A stretch of DNA of 64,000 nucleotides, taken from assembly GCA_039806955.1 (NCBI GenBank), contig JBDHQI010000021.1, forward strand, positions 1 to 64,000, in the 5' to 3' direction. Within the stretch, counting starts at the first letter, position 1. Every line of letters starts with the position of its first letter. Below, piece after piece: positions 35,532 to 44,887 of this stretch. This DNA is from JADLHS01 sp039806955. Its GTDB lineage: Bacteria > Verrucomicrobiota > Verrucomicrobiia > Limisphaerales > JADLHS01. A program made the translations under genes and the position numbers. Under the pieces are notes generated by a model. That model did no database searches. It saw only the letters and a program-made list of their open reading frames with translations, and was not told the origin of the DNA.

Positions 35532-37782
35532 AATCATAATCACCCAACGAATTGTGCGTAATTTGCGGTTCAATTCATTGTGGCCTGTTGGCGCTGTTGC
35601 GATTTTGCTCATTGGCTCGCTGTTCGCTTCCAGTGGCCTCACCCAAAATGCCCCTGCATGGTTGCGCTTGCTCGTGATCGAAGCGAAAGCGGTGTGTGAG
35701 GACGCTTCAATTCAGTGGCTAGTTGTGGTGTGCTTGGTTCAACATATCGCGTTTTGCTCGTTTCTGGAATTTCGTCTAGTTCGAGCTTCTCTGTGCGCCA
35801 TTAGGAACCCGAACGATCTTTCGGTTAGAAAAACGGTTGGCGGGAATGGCTTGGACGTGGCCTTGCGAATTCGACGGTTCGGCAAAACGGTCATGGCGTT
35901 ACCTGATTTTTGGCTTCTAACATTCGTGTTTTTCACAGTGCTTCGCTATTTCTTGGACTATGAAACCTCTTCCAAGTCGCTACAGCTGACAGGGCTATTG
36001 TCGGGTGTGGCAGCAGGCAAGACTTCAGTGTGCCTTTTGACGCGAGGATATCGCGGAAAGCGAACACAGGTTGCGTTGAAACTGCGTGTACTGTTGTTGC
36101 TAGTATTCGTTCTGTCGGCCACTGCAATGTGGCAATCAGGTGGCAAATCGGGAACTTTCTATCGCGGGATCAATCGCTGGGAGGGTATTTGGAATAATCC
36201 TAATCATTATGGAGTGCTGATGGGGACAGGACTGGTGGTGGCGGTAGGGTTGATGACAGTAAGTTGTAAGGTTCAAGGGTCAAGGTTCGCACGATCCTGG
36301 GCGTTCGTGACTCGACCAATCGCGCGTCTGATATTGATTGCGGCGGGAATTACGTGTGCTGTTGGACTGCTGAAAAGCTTCAGTCGTGGCGCGTGGCTCG
36401 GAACGGCTGGAGCACTGGTGTTTGTAATTTATCAAACACTGATGTGCGGCGAGCCAGACGGAGCAGCGGGCAGGACAATTGCCCGACTTCGACGCGACTC
36501 GTTCCCATTCTTCATCCTGTGTTGCGCGCTGCTGGTTGTGTGTTTCTGGCAGTTTCGCCACACGGAGCAACCGCTTCTCCGGCGCATGTTCTCGGTGGCC
36601 AACGTGAACGATTTCTCCTGGCGCAACCGGGTTACCGCCTGGGGATGCGGAATAGCGGCACTCGCGGAAAAACCTATCACTGGATACGGTTGGAGCAGTT
36701 GGGGTGACGCGTTCGACCAAAAGTACAAACCGTCACGGTTGGAGAATCTTCAAGCGATACAGACAAATGATTTTCTGACTATTGGAATATCTTGCGGCTT
36801 GCCAGCCTTGGCCTGCCTGATGATTCATGTGTGCAGAGTTTTTTGGCGCACACTGTTTCGGGGCCAACTGCGGAGCGATGGAACACTGAGTCCTACAAAC
36901 AAGGTAGGTATGATATGCGCGGCGGGCGCGTTGGTCATGGCGGTTGGATTCTTCTTTACGAGCGGATTGATGAATTTGGAAATGTGCGTGTTGTTTTGGA
37001 CGCTGCTCGAACTAGCCCGAGTCGGAAGTGCGAACGATGTACACCGGATGAAGGCGCATCAGGGCGCGGAACGCTTGGTTGAAGTTGGATCATCTCTCGC
37101 AACAAAAGCGATTCAGCAAAAACAAACTGCGGTCAATACGGGCAGTCTCCTCCGTTTCGCGGCAATCATTGTGACGACAATCGCAATCGGTTTGACGGGT
37201 TTCCATCTCGGAGCACCGCACCTTGGTGTCACCAAACGCAGCATCAGTATCGCCCGCAAATATCTCGTGCCGCCGAATTGCGCCACCGACTTTGATTTTC
37301 TTGCATCCAAGCCGCTCTGGTCTGAAAAGAAACTCAAGACACTGCTCACCCATGTTGAACTCGCAAATTACACCCGCCAGCTTGTGAATTGGAAGCTGGA
37401 CGACGAAATCTACCGGGAGTTTGTGTTGTCGCCCGGGATCGAGCCTCGTGTTGACTCCGATTTAGATTGGAGGCGTGAATTATGGGAGTATTTCTATCCC
37501 CGCATCAGGAAAATGACGGACGTTTCCTTTGCGAGCGAAGCAATCGGTTCACAGTTGAAGGGAAGATTCAAACTGGATGGGACTATGGAAAACACTCCGG
37601 CGCGATCCATTCACGACACATGGCAATCCCGGAATCAGCCGGTCAGCCAATTTGAATTCGAAGCACTGACCGTCGCTGCGCTGCGTTCCTCAGGCATTCC
37701 CGCGAGGTTGAATTCCAACTCGTGTTCGGAGTTTTGGGATGGGAAAGAATGGAGGTTTGTTTTCCAAAAACGCAAACAGTGA
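35500..37782 (+). CDS. O-antigen ligase/Wzy-like membrane protein with degenerate transglutaminase-like tail
   Basis: Up to 760 aa from GTG 35500; that start overlaps the pseudopilin gene by 32 bp, and GTG 35554 is an alternative. About ten hydrophobic helices cover residues 25-530, with Wzy_C features RWEGIWNNPNHYGVLMG and SRGAWLG. The last about 170 residues are soluble and end in FEFEALTVAALRSSGIPARL, similar to transglutaminase-like domains, but the Cys expected before this motif is missing. Polymerase or ligase activity is inferred. The stop codon lies exactly at the left edge of the truncated prfC copy. Confidence 0.7.
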   Translation: MTRRRVCCRSRIIITQRIVRNLRFNSLWPVGAVAILLIGSLFASSGLTQNAPAWLRLLVIEAKAVCEDASIQWLVVVCLVQHIAFCSFLEFRLVRASLCAIRNPNDLSVRKTVGGNGLDVALRIRRFGKTVMALPDFWLLTFVFFTVLRYFLDYETSSKSLQLTGLLSGVAAGKTSVCLLTRGYRGKRTQVALKLRVLLLLVFVLSATAMWQSGGKSGTFYRGINRWEGIWNNPNHYGVLMGTGLVVAVGLMTVSCKVQGSRFARSWAFVTRPIARLILIAAGITCAVGLLKSFSRGAWLGTAGALVFVIYQTLMCGEPDGAAGRTIARLRRDSFPFFILCCALLVVCFWQFRHTEQPLLRRMFSVANVNDFSWRNRVTAWGCGIAALAEKPITGYGWSSWGDAFDQKYKPSRLENLQAIQTNDFLTIGISCGLPALACLMIHVCRVFWRTLFRGQLRSDGTLSPTNKVGMICAAGALVMAVGFFFTSGLMNLEMCVLFWTLLELARVGSANDVHRMKAHQGAERLVEVGSSLATKAIQQKQTAVNTGSLLRFAAIIVTTIAIGLTGFHLGAPHLGVTKRSISIARKYLVPPNCATDFDFLASKPLWSEKKLKTLLTHVELANYTRQLVNWKLDDEIYREFVLSPGIEPRVDSDLDWRRELWEYFYPRIRKMTDVSFASEAIGSQLKGRFKLDGTMENTPARSIHDTWQSRNQPVSQFEFEALTVAALRSSGIPARLNSNSCSEFWDGKEWRFVFQKRKQ

Positions 37783-38104
37783 CCACCGCAGCCACGGCGG
37801 TGAGCACGCGGTAGGTGTCCTCGGAGAAGTCTTTGTGGCCGGGCGTGTCGCGCAGGTTGATGCGGTAACCGGCGTAATCGAATTGCAGCACGGTGGAGCT
37901 GATCGAGATGCCGCGCTGCTTCTCGAGCTCCATCCAGTCCGACGTGGTGGCGCGCTGGTTTTTGCGCGCGGTCACCGAGCCGGCGAGCTGCACCGCGCCG
38001 CCGGATAGCAGCAGCTTTTCCGTCAACGTGGTTTTCCCCGCGTCCGGATGCGAGATGATGGCGAACGTGCGCCGCTTGGCGATTTCTTGAGCTATACTCA
38101 CAAA
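37782..38104 (-). pseudogene. truncated prfC copy (first ~107 codons)
   Basis: The minus-strand frame starts at GTG near 38104 (VSIAQEIAKRRTFAIISHPD) and is nearly identical to prfC up to YRVLTAV (codon 103) and a few codons more, then departs into unrelated sequence. Differences from the intact protein include L84R just before DTPGH and D104A, which suggests relaxed selection. It is in the same orientation as prfC and 6.2 kb upstream. The break matches position 31553 of the intact gene. Confidence 0.85.
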
Positions 38105-38267
38105 GGCCGGGGACGGTAGCAAAAATTGGCCCGCGAACAAGTCAGGAAAGGCGACTGGCTCAAGGCGATGGTCGCCACCTGATTTGAAGAATGATCAGGT
38201 GGCAAAATCGGGGCCGACGCCGTCAAGCCAACGGGCGCACCGTATTCTTCGTCGGCCCTGCTCCGAT

Positions 38268-39668
38268 TCAGCGCAGTCGGACGCGCGCGTAACTGATCGT
38301 GTGCGGACTGCTTTCACGCTGCCCCAGCAGCTCCAATGTATTTGAAGGCGGCGAGCCGGCGCGAACGGTGGCGGTGAAGTAACTGGTGAAAGGTTTCTGA
38401 AAATTCACTTTCACCGCCGGACCGATGGCGCGATTCGGCAGAATTTCCGCCACGCGATTTTCGGAAACCCGCTGACCGCCGGCGTCTGTGCCCTGCACGT
38501 AATAAATCACGAACAGCCGATGGTCGGGCGTGACTTGAAACCGTGGGGCGGAGGGAATCTCCTGTGCGCCGCCTTCCTCGGCCATCAGCAAGGTGCGCCG
38601 GCCGGTCAGTTTGCCGTCGTACACCGTGGCGTAACCAATCGCATGACTTTGTTTGGCTTCCGGAAAAAACTTGGCGCGCAACCGCTCGTCCAGCGCCCGC
38701 TCGGTCCAGACAATATGCGCCGTGCCGTCCGGGCCGACCCAGAGGTCGCCCGGCATGATCCAGCCGCAAGTCGCGTCGCGGCTTGCCACCTCGATCCACG
38801 GACTGAATTTTCCCGCGATAACGTCCGGGCACCACGTAAAAAACAGCCGTCGGAAGTCGTAGTCCCATTGCTGGCCGGTGAGTTCCTTTTTGTAGTCCCG
38901 CCATTCCGGGTACGGCTCGATGATGTCGCTGACCCCGCAAAAATACACCGCGCGGTTTTGCAGCATTATGTTGGGATAGCAAACGCGGATGGGTTGCGGC
39001 TGAGGATATTCCCGTCCGTCGGGCCAGCGCAATTGACCGTTAAACCATTGACTGTCTCGATCCCGAAACGTCCATTCGGCGTGGGTATAACCAATGTTTT
39101 GCAACAGGATGAACTCCTGGCCCGGACCATCTGCCGCAAAGCTGCGGTATGAATGTTCAGTGAATTGGGGCTTCCCCTGCCACTGTGGCGCAATGATCTC
39201 CGGCGGGCGTTTCAGGTCGAGCGCGGCAAACTGCAAAATCTCCGGACGCGCCGGACCACCATAAGCCTCGCGGTTGGTGACCAGGGTGGGGTTGACTGAA
39301 AGCAGCAAACGTCCATCGGGAAAGCCCACGACGGGTGAAGGTTCACGAGTGCGATCGGTTTCATCCGCGCGCACCAACTTCCACCCTTCCGTTCCGCGTT
39401 GATAAAGCGTCCAACGACAGTTGTGGAGCGGCTTGACGTCCGGGAGGGTTTCAATCCCACTGGCGAAAAGCTCATCGCCGCTGTGCACGAGGCAGGTGGA
39501 CCCGCTGCACCATAACGGCCCGGCGCCGTTGTTCGCCGGTGTAAATGTGTAAACGTCCTCCTCGATTTCAACCGTTGGTCGTGATGGTGTGGCCGCCGCG
39601 CCGCCATTTTTCGCATGAGCCGCCAGAAAAAAGCCCGAGCAAACCACCGTTGCCATGACGAGCCTCAT
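38268..39668 (-). CDS. secreted protein, possible BNR/sialidase-like beta-propeller
   Basis: 466 aa from ATG 39668, chosen because it gives a signal peptide (MRLVMATVVCSGFFLAAHA); the open frame extends further upstream. The mature part has repeated beta-type phrases (SPVVGFPDGRLLLSVNPTL, DLWVGPDGTAHIVWTERALD, RFQVTPDHRLFVIYYVQG), which suggests a propeller of the BNR type. No catalytic residues can be assigned. No operon partner; it converges with the truncated prfC copy. Confidence 0.6.
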   Translation of the reverse strand: MRLVMATVVCSGFFLAAHAKNGGAAATPSRPTVEIEEDVYTFTPANNGAGPLWCSGSTCLVHSGDELFASGIETLPDVKPLHNCRWTLYQRGTEGWKLVRADETDRTREPSPVVGFPDGRLLLSVNPTLVTNREAYGGPARPEILQFAALDLKRPPEIIAPQWQGKPQFTEHSYRSFAADGPGQEFILLQNIGYTHAEWTFRDRDSQWFNGQLRWPDGREYPQPQPIRVCYPNIMLQNRAVYFCGVSDIIEPYPEWRDYKKELTGQQWDYDFRRLFFTWCPDVIAGKFSPWIEVASRDATCGWIMPGDLWVGPDGTAHIVWTERALDERLRAKFFPEAKQSHAIGYATVYDGKLTGRRTLLMAEEGGAQEIPSAPRFQVTPDHRLFVIYYVQGTDAGGQRVSENRVAEILPNRAIGPAVKVNFQKPFTSYFTATVRAGSPPSNTLELLGQRESSPHTISYARVRLR

Positions 39669-40136
39669 CCGCGCAAGCGCTCGGTGTTTTCTGAACGCAT
39701 GACCACGGCGGCTTTCACTCGCGGCCCAAGCGTAAAGGTGGTTCCGCGGCCAAGGCCCGGCTGCCACGACGCCAAATGGGTCCGGTCGGCCTAACTCCGC
39801 TCTGCTTGCGCGTGATTCGCTGACCTGAGTCTCCCTGAAACTCATTGCCCCAAGTCCGCCCGCCTCGGATTCGTCGGGCCGCGGAATGGTGGTGTGTTCT
39901 TCCATGGAGCGAGTTTAAGCCTGGCGTCCGATGGCGCAAAAGATTTGTTTGCCGTCCGGTTATTTCATGACGATTACAACGAGTCGCTGAATACTGCTTT
40001 CTCGCCACGAGCGGGAGTGTTAACTGTACTTTGTGAATGGCATTCTGGCTGCGAATGGACATGCCCGTCCTTCATCCCTTGGAGGGGCGCGCGGACAACA
40101 AATCGTGCTCCCGACCCTAGCAATCCACACATCGCA

Positions 40137-43100
40137 ATGAAAACCACGAAAGATTCACTCTGGTCGAAAGTCATCAACACCTGTCCCGATCCGCCGCGCG
40201 CGTGGCACGTTTGGGAATCGCTGGCGGCGACCGCCGCGGCACCGAGGTTGAGCAACACCACGGAAGAACAGGCGCGAGTCCTGGCCACGCTGTTCAGCGC
40301 GTCGCAGGCCCTCGGCCCGTTGCTGATCGCCAATCCGCAATGGCTGGAGTTGCTGGAGCTGGAAAACCTCCGCCACCCGCGCCGGATTCAAGGGCTGCGC
40401 CAGGAAATTGCGGCGAGTTTGGAGCCGTTGCTGGCGGCGCGGAATTACGACGCGGGATTCAGCGGATTGCGCCGTTTCAAACAGGCGCAAATGCTCCGGA
40501 TTGCCGCCCGGGATCTGGCGCGGCTCGGGAATACGACCGAGATACTCCAGGAGATTTCTGATGTGGCGGACGTCTGTCTCGAGTTTGTGTGGCGTTCGTG
40601 TTGGCAACAGTTCAACGAGCGTTTCGGTCAGCCCCATCACCAGGACCCGGGGGGGCGCTGGCAGCCGACGGCGGGTGGCGTGCTTGGCTTGGGCAAACTG
40701 GGCGGGCAGGAATTGAATTATAATTCGGATGTGGATCTGATCTTCGTTTATAGTGAGGAAGGACAGGTGTTCAAGGAACGGCCCACAACGGACAATGCGC
40801 CCGCGTCGGCGTTGTCCAATCATCAATTTTTCAACCGGCTGGCCGAGGCGTTCATCGCAGAAGTGTCGCGACTGACGGAGGACGGCACATTGTTCCGAAT
40901 AGACGTGCGCTTGCGCCCGGAAGGCGCCACCGGCCCCCTGTACCGATCCCTGGCCAGCTACGAAAATTATTACAGTCAGTGGGGGCAAACCTGGGAGCGA
41001 ATGATGCTGATCAAAGCGCGCGGGGTCGCGGGTGACAATAGTCTCGTCGCCGAGTTCCTGGAGATGATTCAGCCGTTTCGCTTTCCGCGTTCGGTTAATC
41101 CGAATGTTTTGCGTGAAATCGCGGCGATGAAAACACGCATTGAACGCGAACTGCTGGACGTGGAGGCGCTGGAACGCAACGTGAAACTTGGGCGCGGAGG
41201 CATCCGGGAAATTGAATTCATCGCCCAGGCGCGACAGTTGATTTATGCGGGGCAAATCCCGTTTTTGCAATCCGCGCAAACGCTCCCGTGCCTCGCCAAA
41301 CTGGTCCAATATCATCTGCTGGAGGAACGGGATGCGCGCGAGCTGCCGGCCGCCTACCTCTTTTTGCGGGACGTGGAGCACCGCCTCCAAATGGACGAGC
41401 ACCGTCAGACGCACACGATTCCCCAGGATCGCCGCGCGCAAGAGCGGCTGGCTCGGCTGATGGGTTTCGCCACATGGGAAACTTTTGAATCGACCCGCCA
41501 GGCCCACTGCGGAAACGTCCGCCGCGTGTTTGACGAAATGTTCCGAGGCGAGGATTCTCCACCGGACTCACCGTTTCCGCAGGGCTTCGACGGCACGGAA
41601 GCCAAGTGGAAAACCGTCCTGACGCGATATTGGTTTCAGGATGCGGACAACTCATTTCGCGCGCTCAAGGAATTCATGGAGGGGCCGGGATTCGGGCATG
41701 TTTCCGTGCGCACGCTTGAACTCGCCCGCAATCTCCTGCCCCAGTTCCTGGGCTTGTGCCGTACGGACAATGGCCAATCCGAAGCGCTAATGCTGCCGCC
41801 CAAAACTCTTTCCGATCCGGATCGGGTGCTCACGCGCCTGAACCGTTTCATCGCGGTCTATGGCGCGCGCGCCGCGCTGTTCGAGTTGTGGCACAACCAT
41901 CCGAATTTTTTCGAACTGCTGCTGCTGTTGTTCGACCGTTCAGAATTTCTGGCCGAAGCATTGATCCGATCCCCCGGATTGCTGGACGATCTCGTTTACG
42001 GCGGACGCCTGGCCCTGCGCAAATCAGCGCCGAAAATCCTGGACGACCTCCGCCATGGCCTGCGGGATGTTGACCAATATGTCTGGCTGCGCCGTTATCA
42101 CGAATCCGAACTGACGCGGCTGGGCTTGCGCGATATTCTCGGTTTGGCGGACTTCGAGCAGAACCTGGAAGAACTGTCGGCCCTGGCCGATGCCTGCCTC
42201 CAATACGCCCTGGAAGTCGTCATGCGCCGCCATCAACTCAAAACCCCGCCGTTCGTGATCATTGGCCTCGGGAAACTCGGCGGGAATGAAATCAATTACG
42301 GCTCGGACCTCGACATCGTATTTGTCGCGGATGTGCCGCCGCCAGAACTCCCGCCCCTGCAACGACTGGCCGCCGAGATCATGGACTTGGTTTCCCGCCG
42401 GACGGACCAGGGGATCACTTTTCAAACCGATGCGCGGTTGCGCCCAGATGGAGACAATGGGCCACTGGTGAACTCGTTGACCGCCTCAGCCGAATACTAT
42501 TTGAAACGGGCGCAGTTGTGGGAGCTTCAATCCCTCACCCGGACGCGGCCGGTGGCCGGCGACCTGGAACTCGGCGCCCGCTTCCAGCAATTGGCCGCGC
42601 AAATGACGAATTTTTCCCGCGTGGAAGCAGAGGTCTCTTCAGCGCGCGTCAACGACACCGGGCGCGAGGCCACTTTAATGTTGCCCGTGAGCGCCACGAG
42701 GGATTGGAAGCGCCGGATTCATGAGATGCGCCGGCGCATCGAGAAAGAGCGCACGCGCGCCGGTCAAGATGAATTGGCCATCAAGACCGGCAAGGGTGGG
42801 TTGATGGATGCGGAGTTCATTGCCCAGGCTTTGTGTCTCGAACAGGGCTGGCAGGAAGCACACACCTTGCGGGCGCTCGAACGGGCCGCCGCCGTCGGAC
42901 TATTGCCCGACGCGGAAAAGTTGCTGGAGAATTACCGGCAACTTCGCCGCGTGGAAAGCATCCTGCGCCGCTGGAGCTACGCAGGAGAAACCGTCCTGCC
43001 ACATGATCCGGCGCCGTATTATCGCGTGGCCGTGCGGTGCGGCTTTGCCGCGCCAGCGACGTTCCGCGCGACCCTGGCGCAATGGCGTTCAGCCGTGCGC

Positions 43101-43139
43101 GAAGTTTATGAAGTTTTTTTCCAGCCCGACGGCTCTTGA
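40137..43139 (+). CDS. glnE: glutamate-ammonia-ligase adenylyltransferase/adenylyl-removing enzyme
   Basis: 1000 aa from ATG 40137. It is a duplicated nucleotidyltransferase: GLGKLGGQELNYNSDVDLIF near 185 and GLGKLGGNEINYGSDLDIVF near 711, each followed by a helical domain (PII uridylyl-transferase-like). FRIDVRLRPEGATGPL and FQTDARLRPDGDNGPL add the third metal Asp in both halves. It adenylylates and deadenylylates glutamine synthetase in response to PII and glutamine. Length and both active sites look intact. No glnA or glnB gene is seen nearby. Confidence 0.93.
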   Translation: MKTTKDSLWSKVINTCPDPPRAWHVWESLAATAAAPRLSNTTEEQARVLATLFSASQALGPLLIANPQWLELLELENLRHPRRIQGLRQEIAASLEPLLAARNYDAGFSGLRRFKQAQMLRIAARDLARLGNTTEILQEISDVADVCLEFVWRSCWQQFNERFGQPHHQDPGGRWQPTAGGVLGLGKLGGQELNYNSDVDLIFVYSEEGQVFKERPTTDNAPASALSNHQFFNRLAEAFIAEVSRLTEDGTLFRIDVRLRPEGATGPLYRSLASYENYYSQWGQTWERMMLIKARGVAGDNSLVAEFLEMIQPFRFPRSVNPNVLREIAAMKTRIERELLDVEALERNVKLGRGGIREIEFIAQARQLIYAGQIPFLQSAQTLPCLAKLVQYHLLEERDARELPAAYLFLRDVEHRLQMDEHRQTHTIPQDRRAQERLARLMGFATWETFESTRQAHCGNVRRVFDEMFRGEDSPPDSPFPQGFDGTEAKWKTVLTRYWFQDADNSFRALKEFMEGPGFGHVSVRTLELARNLLPQFLGLCRTDNGQSEALMLPPKTLSDPDRVLTRLNRFIAVYGARAALFELWHNHPNFFELLLLLFDRSEFLAEALIRSPGLLDDLVYGGRLALRKSAPKILDDLRHGLRDVDQYVWLRRYHESELTRLGLRDILGLADFEQNLEELSALADACLQYALEVVMRRHQLKTPPFVIIGLGKLGGNEINYGSDLDIVFVADVPPPELPPLQRLAAEIMDLVSRRTDQGITFQTDARLRPDGDNGPLVNSLTASAEYYLKRAQLWELQSLTRTRPVAGDLELGARFQQLAAQMTNFSRVEAEVSSARVNDTGREATLMLPVSATRDWKRRIHEMRRRIEKERTRAGQDELAIKTGKGGLMDAEFIAQALCLEQGWQEAHTLRALERAAAVGLLPDAEKLLENYRQLRRVESILRRWSYAGETVLPHDPAPYYRVAVRCGFAAPATFRATLAQWRSAVREVYEVFFQPDGS

Positions 43140-43161
43140 AACGCAACGTCCGAATGGACGA

Positions 43162-43183
43162 GGGACACGTTCCATCGTGCCCC
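43162..43183 (+). terminator. hairpin after glnE
   Basis: Stem GGGACACG / CGTGCCCC (one mismatch) with loop TTCCAT, 22 bp after the glnE stop. It has no T-run. The word GGGACACGTTCC looks like a repeated intergenic motif of such genomes (from memory). Confidence 0.4.
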
Positions 43184-43697
43184 TGACTAAATCATAGCGG
43201 AAGTGCGGAGCGGGGTTTCAGGGCTGGAACTCAGTAACTCAAAAAGCTTTGTTCCCTTATTTTTGCGTAGGTTGCGTATTTCGCGGTTCGCCCGATCCAG
43301 TCCTCCTGTCAGTTGCTTTCGTTGCGGTTTAGGGACGCGACGGAACGCGTTTCTCCCAAGGAAATAAAACCGGCCGGTTTTCCTGCGCTGGTGCTTTTAC
43401 TGTGCTTCCGGCAGTTGGGATGGTAGCCCGACTGGACGGCTCGGAGGCCCGTTCTACTCAGGTTTCAACAGCATTATTTCGACTCAGGCAACCCCTTCGT
43501 CCACCTTCCAGTTCCGGTAACTTTTTCCGAGGCAACACCCCCCACAGATCAATCCCGCCCCGGGGTCTTTTAATTTGAGTCAACGCGTATTCCGAACCTT
43601 CGGCAAAACCTGTGACAGAGTGCGGTGTGACGGGCAAAAACGTGGAAGGCCAAGCCACAGCGCTTGCCTGGCACTCCAGGCTGATGGCGCCTCGATT
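43184..43697. other. gene-free stretch between glnE and the LRR gene
   Basis: About 510 bp without a recognisable gene. It contains TAATTTGAGTCAAC at 43571-43584, repeated in the same orientation at 44683-44696 and partly at 44631-44640, suggesting mobile-element ends or shared debris. Confidence 0.5.
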
Positions 43698-44341
43698 ATG
43701 AAAACCAAAACCTGATCTTATTCGTGACCTTGACGTGGTTGCCAGTGGTGCTGAACGCGCAGAACGCGCTGACCTACGCCACCAACAACGGTGTAGTGAT
43801 CGTCACCGGCTATGTCGGCGCTCGAAGCAGCGTTACCAACGTCGTCATTCCCGCCACCGTCGGCGGTTATCTCGTCGTGGGTATCGGAAATTATGCGTTT
43901 TCCTCCTACATCAGCCTGACGAACGTGGCGATTCCCAACAGCGTGACGAGCCTCGGAAATGATGCGTTTTACCACTGCACCAGCCTGACGAACCTCATTT
44001 TTCTGGGCAACGCGCCGAGTCTGGGGGAAGACGCCTTCTTCGGCGTTCCGGGTACGGTTTATTATTACTACGGTACGAGTGGCTGGGGCGCAACGTGCGG
44101 CGGCTTGCCCACCGTGATGTTGTACCCTCCACCGCAAATAAAAGCGAACAGCGCCGGGCTGAAACCCGGCGGCTTCGGCTTCACGCTGACGGGTCTCGTC
44201 AATCAGCTTGTCGTCGTCGAGGCCAGCACCAATCTGGTCAACTGGCAGCCCATCTGGACCAACACATTGTCCGGCCCGGCCGTTGACTTCGTGGCTCCCC
44301 AATGGACAAATCATCCGCGCCGGTTCTATCGTGCGCGGTAG
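43698..44341 (+). pseudogene. short BspA-type LRR protein, signal peptide frameshifted
   Basis: The reading frame from GTG 43724 gives 205 aa: two BspA/LRR_5 repeats (VGIGNYAFSSYISLTNVAIP, VTSLGNDAFYHCTSLTNLIF) and a C-terminal beta domain (GLVNQLVVVEASTNLVNWQPIW) common in PVC surface proteins. The natural start seems to be ATG 43698, but it runs MKTKT-stop. Adding one A to the run 43707-43710 gives MKTKNLILFVTLTWLPVVLN, a good signal peptide. So it is either a pseudogene or translated from GTG 43724 with half a signal peptide. Confidence 0.6.
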
Positions 44342-44598
44342 CCAAATCCATCCGCCGGCGCCGCGCGTGCCGAATCGTTCCAGCTCAATCAGCGTATAGC
44401 GCGGTTCCGGCCTGGGATGCTGGCGTCCGCTGAGCGCAGGCAGCGTGTCCCGCAGCAGTTTGATGGCATACTTGCGCTCGTAATCGTAATCCTCGCACCG
44501 CTCGTCGAGCATGGGGTTTTCCCTGCGCGGCCGCGCCGCTCGTAACGGGTACGCAGTTTGAGCAACAAATCAGTCTTGATGTCTTGGCTCATGTTCAT
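44342..44598 (-). pseudogene. N-terminal remnant of an integrase-type transposase
   Basis: On the minus strand the frame starting near 44592 reads MSQDIKTDLLLKLRTRYERR, and a second frame, after one shift near 44512, continues MLDERCEDYDYERKYAIKLL, then RDTLPALSGR. This joins into the N-terminus of ISNCY/integrase-core transposases, where a helical region precedes a basic linker. The catalytic part is missing. TGAGTCAAC words flank it. Confidence 0.5.
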
Positions 44599-44725
44599 GA
44601 GCCCCGGCTTCTTTCAGTGTCATTTATCCATGAGTCAACAATGCGTTTTCCCACCCCTCAGCCCAAAACCCTCAGGGTCACTTAATTTGAGTCAACACGG
44701 GTGATGAAAATTTTTAAAAAAGATA

Positions 44726-44753
44726 TTGCGTCAAAGATTATCTTTGCTAGGCT
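44726..44753 (+). promoter_or_regulatory. candidate promoter of the ribosomal protein cluster
   Basis: TTGCGT (44726-44731) and TAGGCT (44748-44753) are separated by 16 bp in an AT-rich stretch, about 135 bp upstream of rplB. A 7-bp hairpin CCCTTTC / GGAAGGG (44760-44783) follows in the leader and could be a ribosomal-protein feedback target. Position and AT richness support it; the -10 match is weak. Confidence 0.35.
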
Positions 44754-44887
44754 CTGCGTCCCTTTCGCTTGAAAACGGAAGGGCCAGTTTTATTGCAAGC
44801 CGATAACTGATACTCCACAGCGGAGACAGGAATGAGGGTTTGCCAACTCTTCGGGAGTGAACATCAACTGGGAATCGTTGAATTTTT

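Noticed and set aside
31873..37781. An integrase or recombinase in the prfC-flanked island
   Set aside because: None of the frames in the island has tyrosine- or serine-recombinase motifs, so autonomous mobility cannot be claimed.
43718..44512. A 264-codon minus-strand frame taken as one gene
   Set aside because: Only its first 55 codons resemble transposase; the rest is antisense to the LRR gene.
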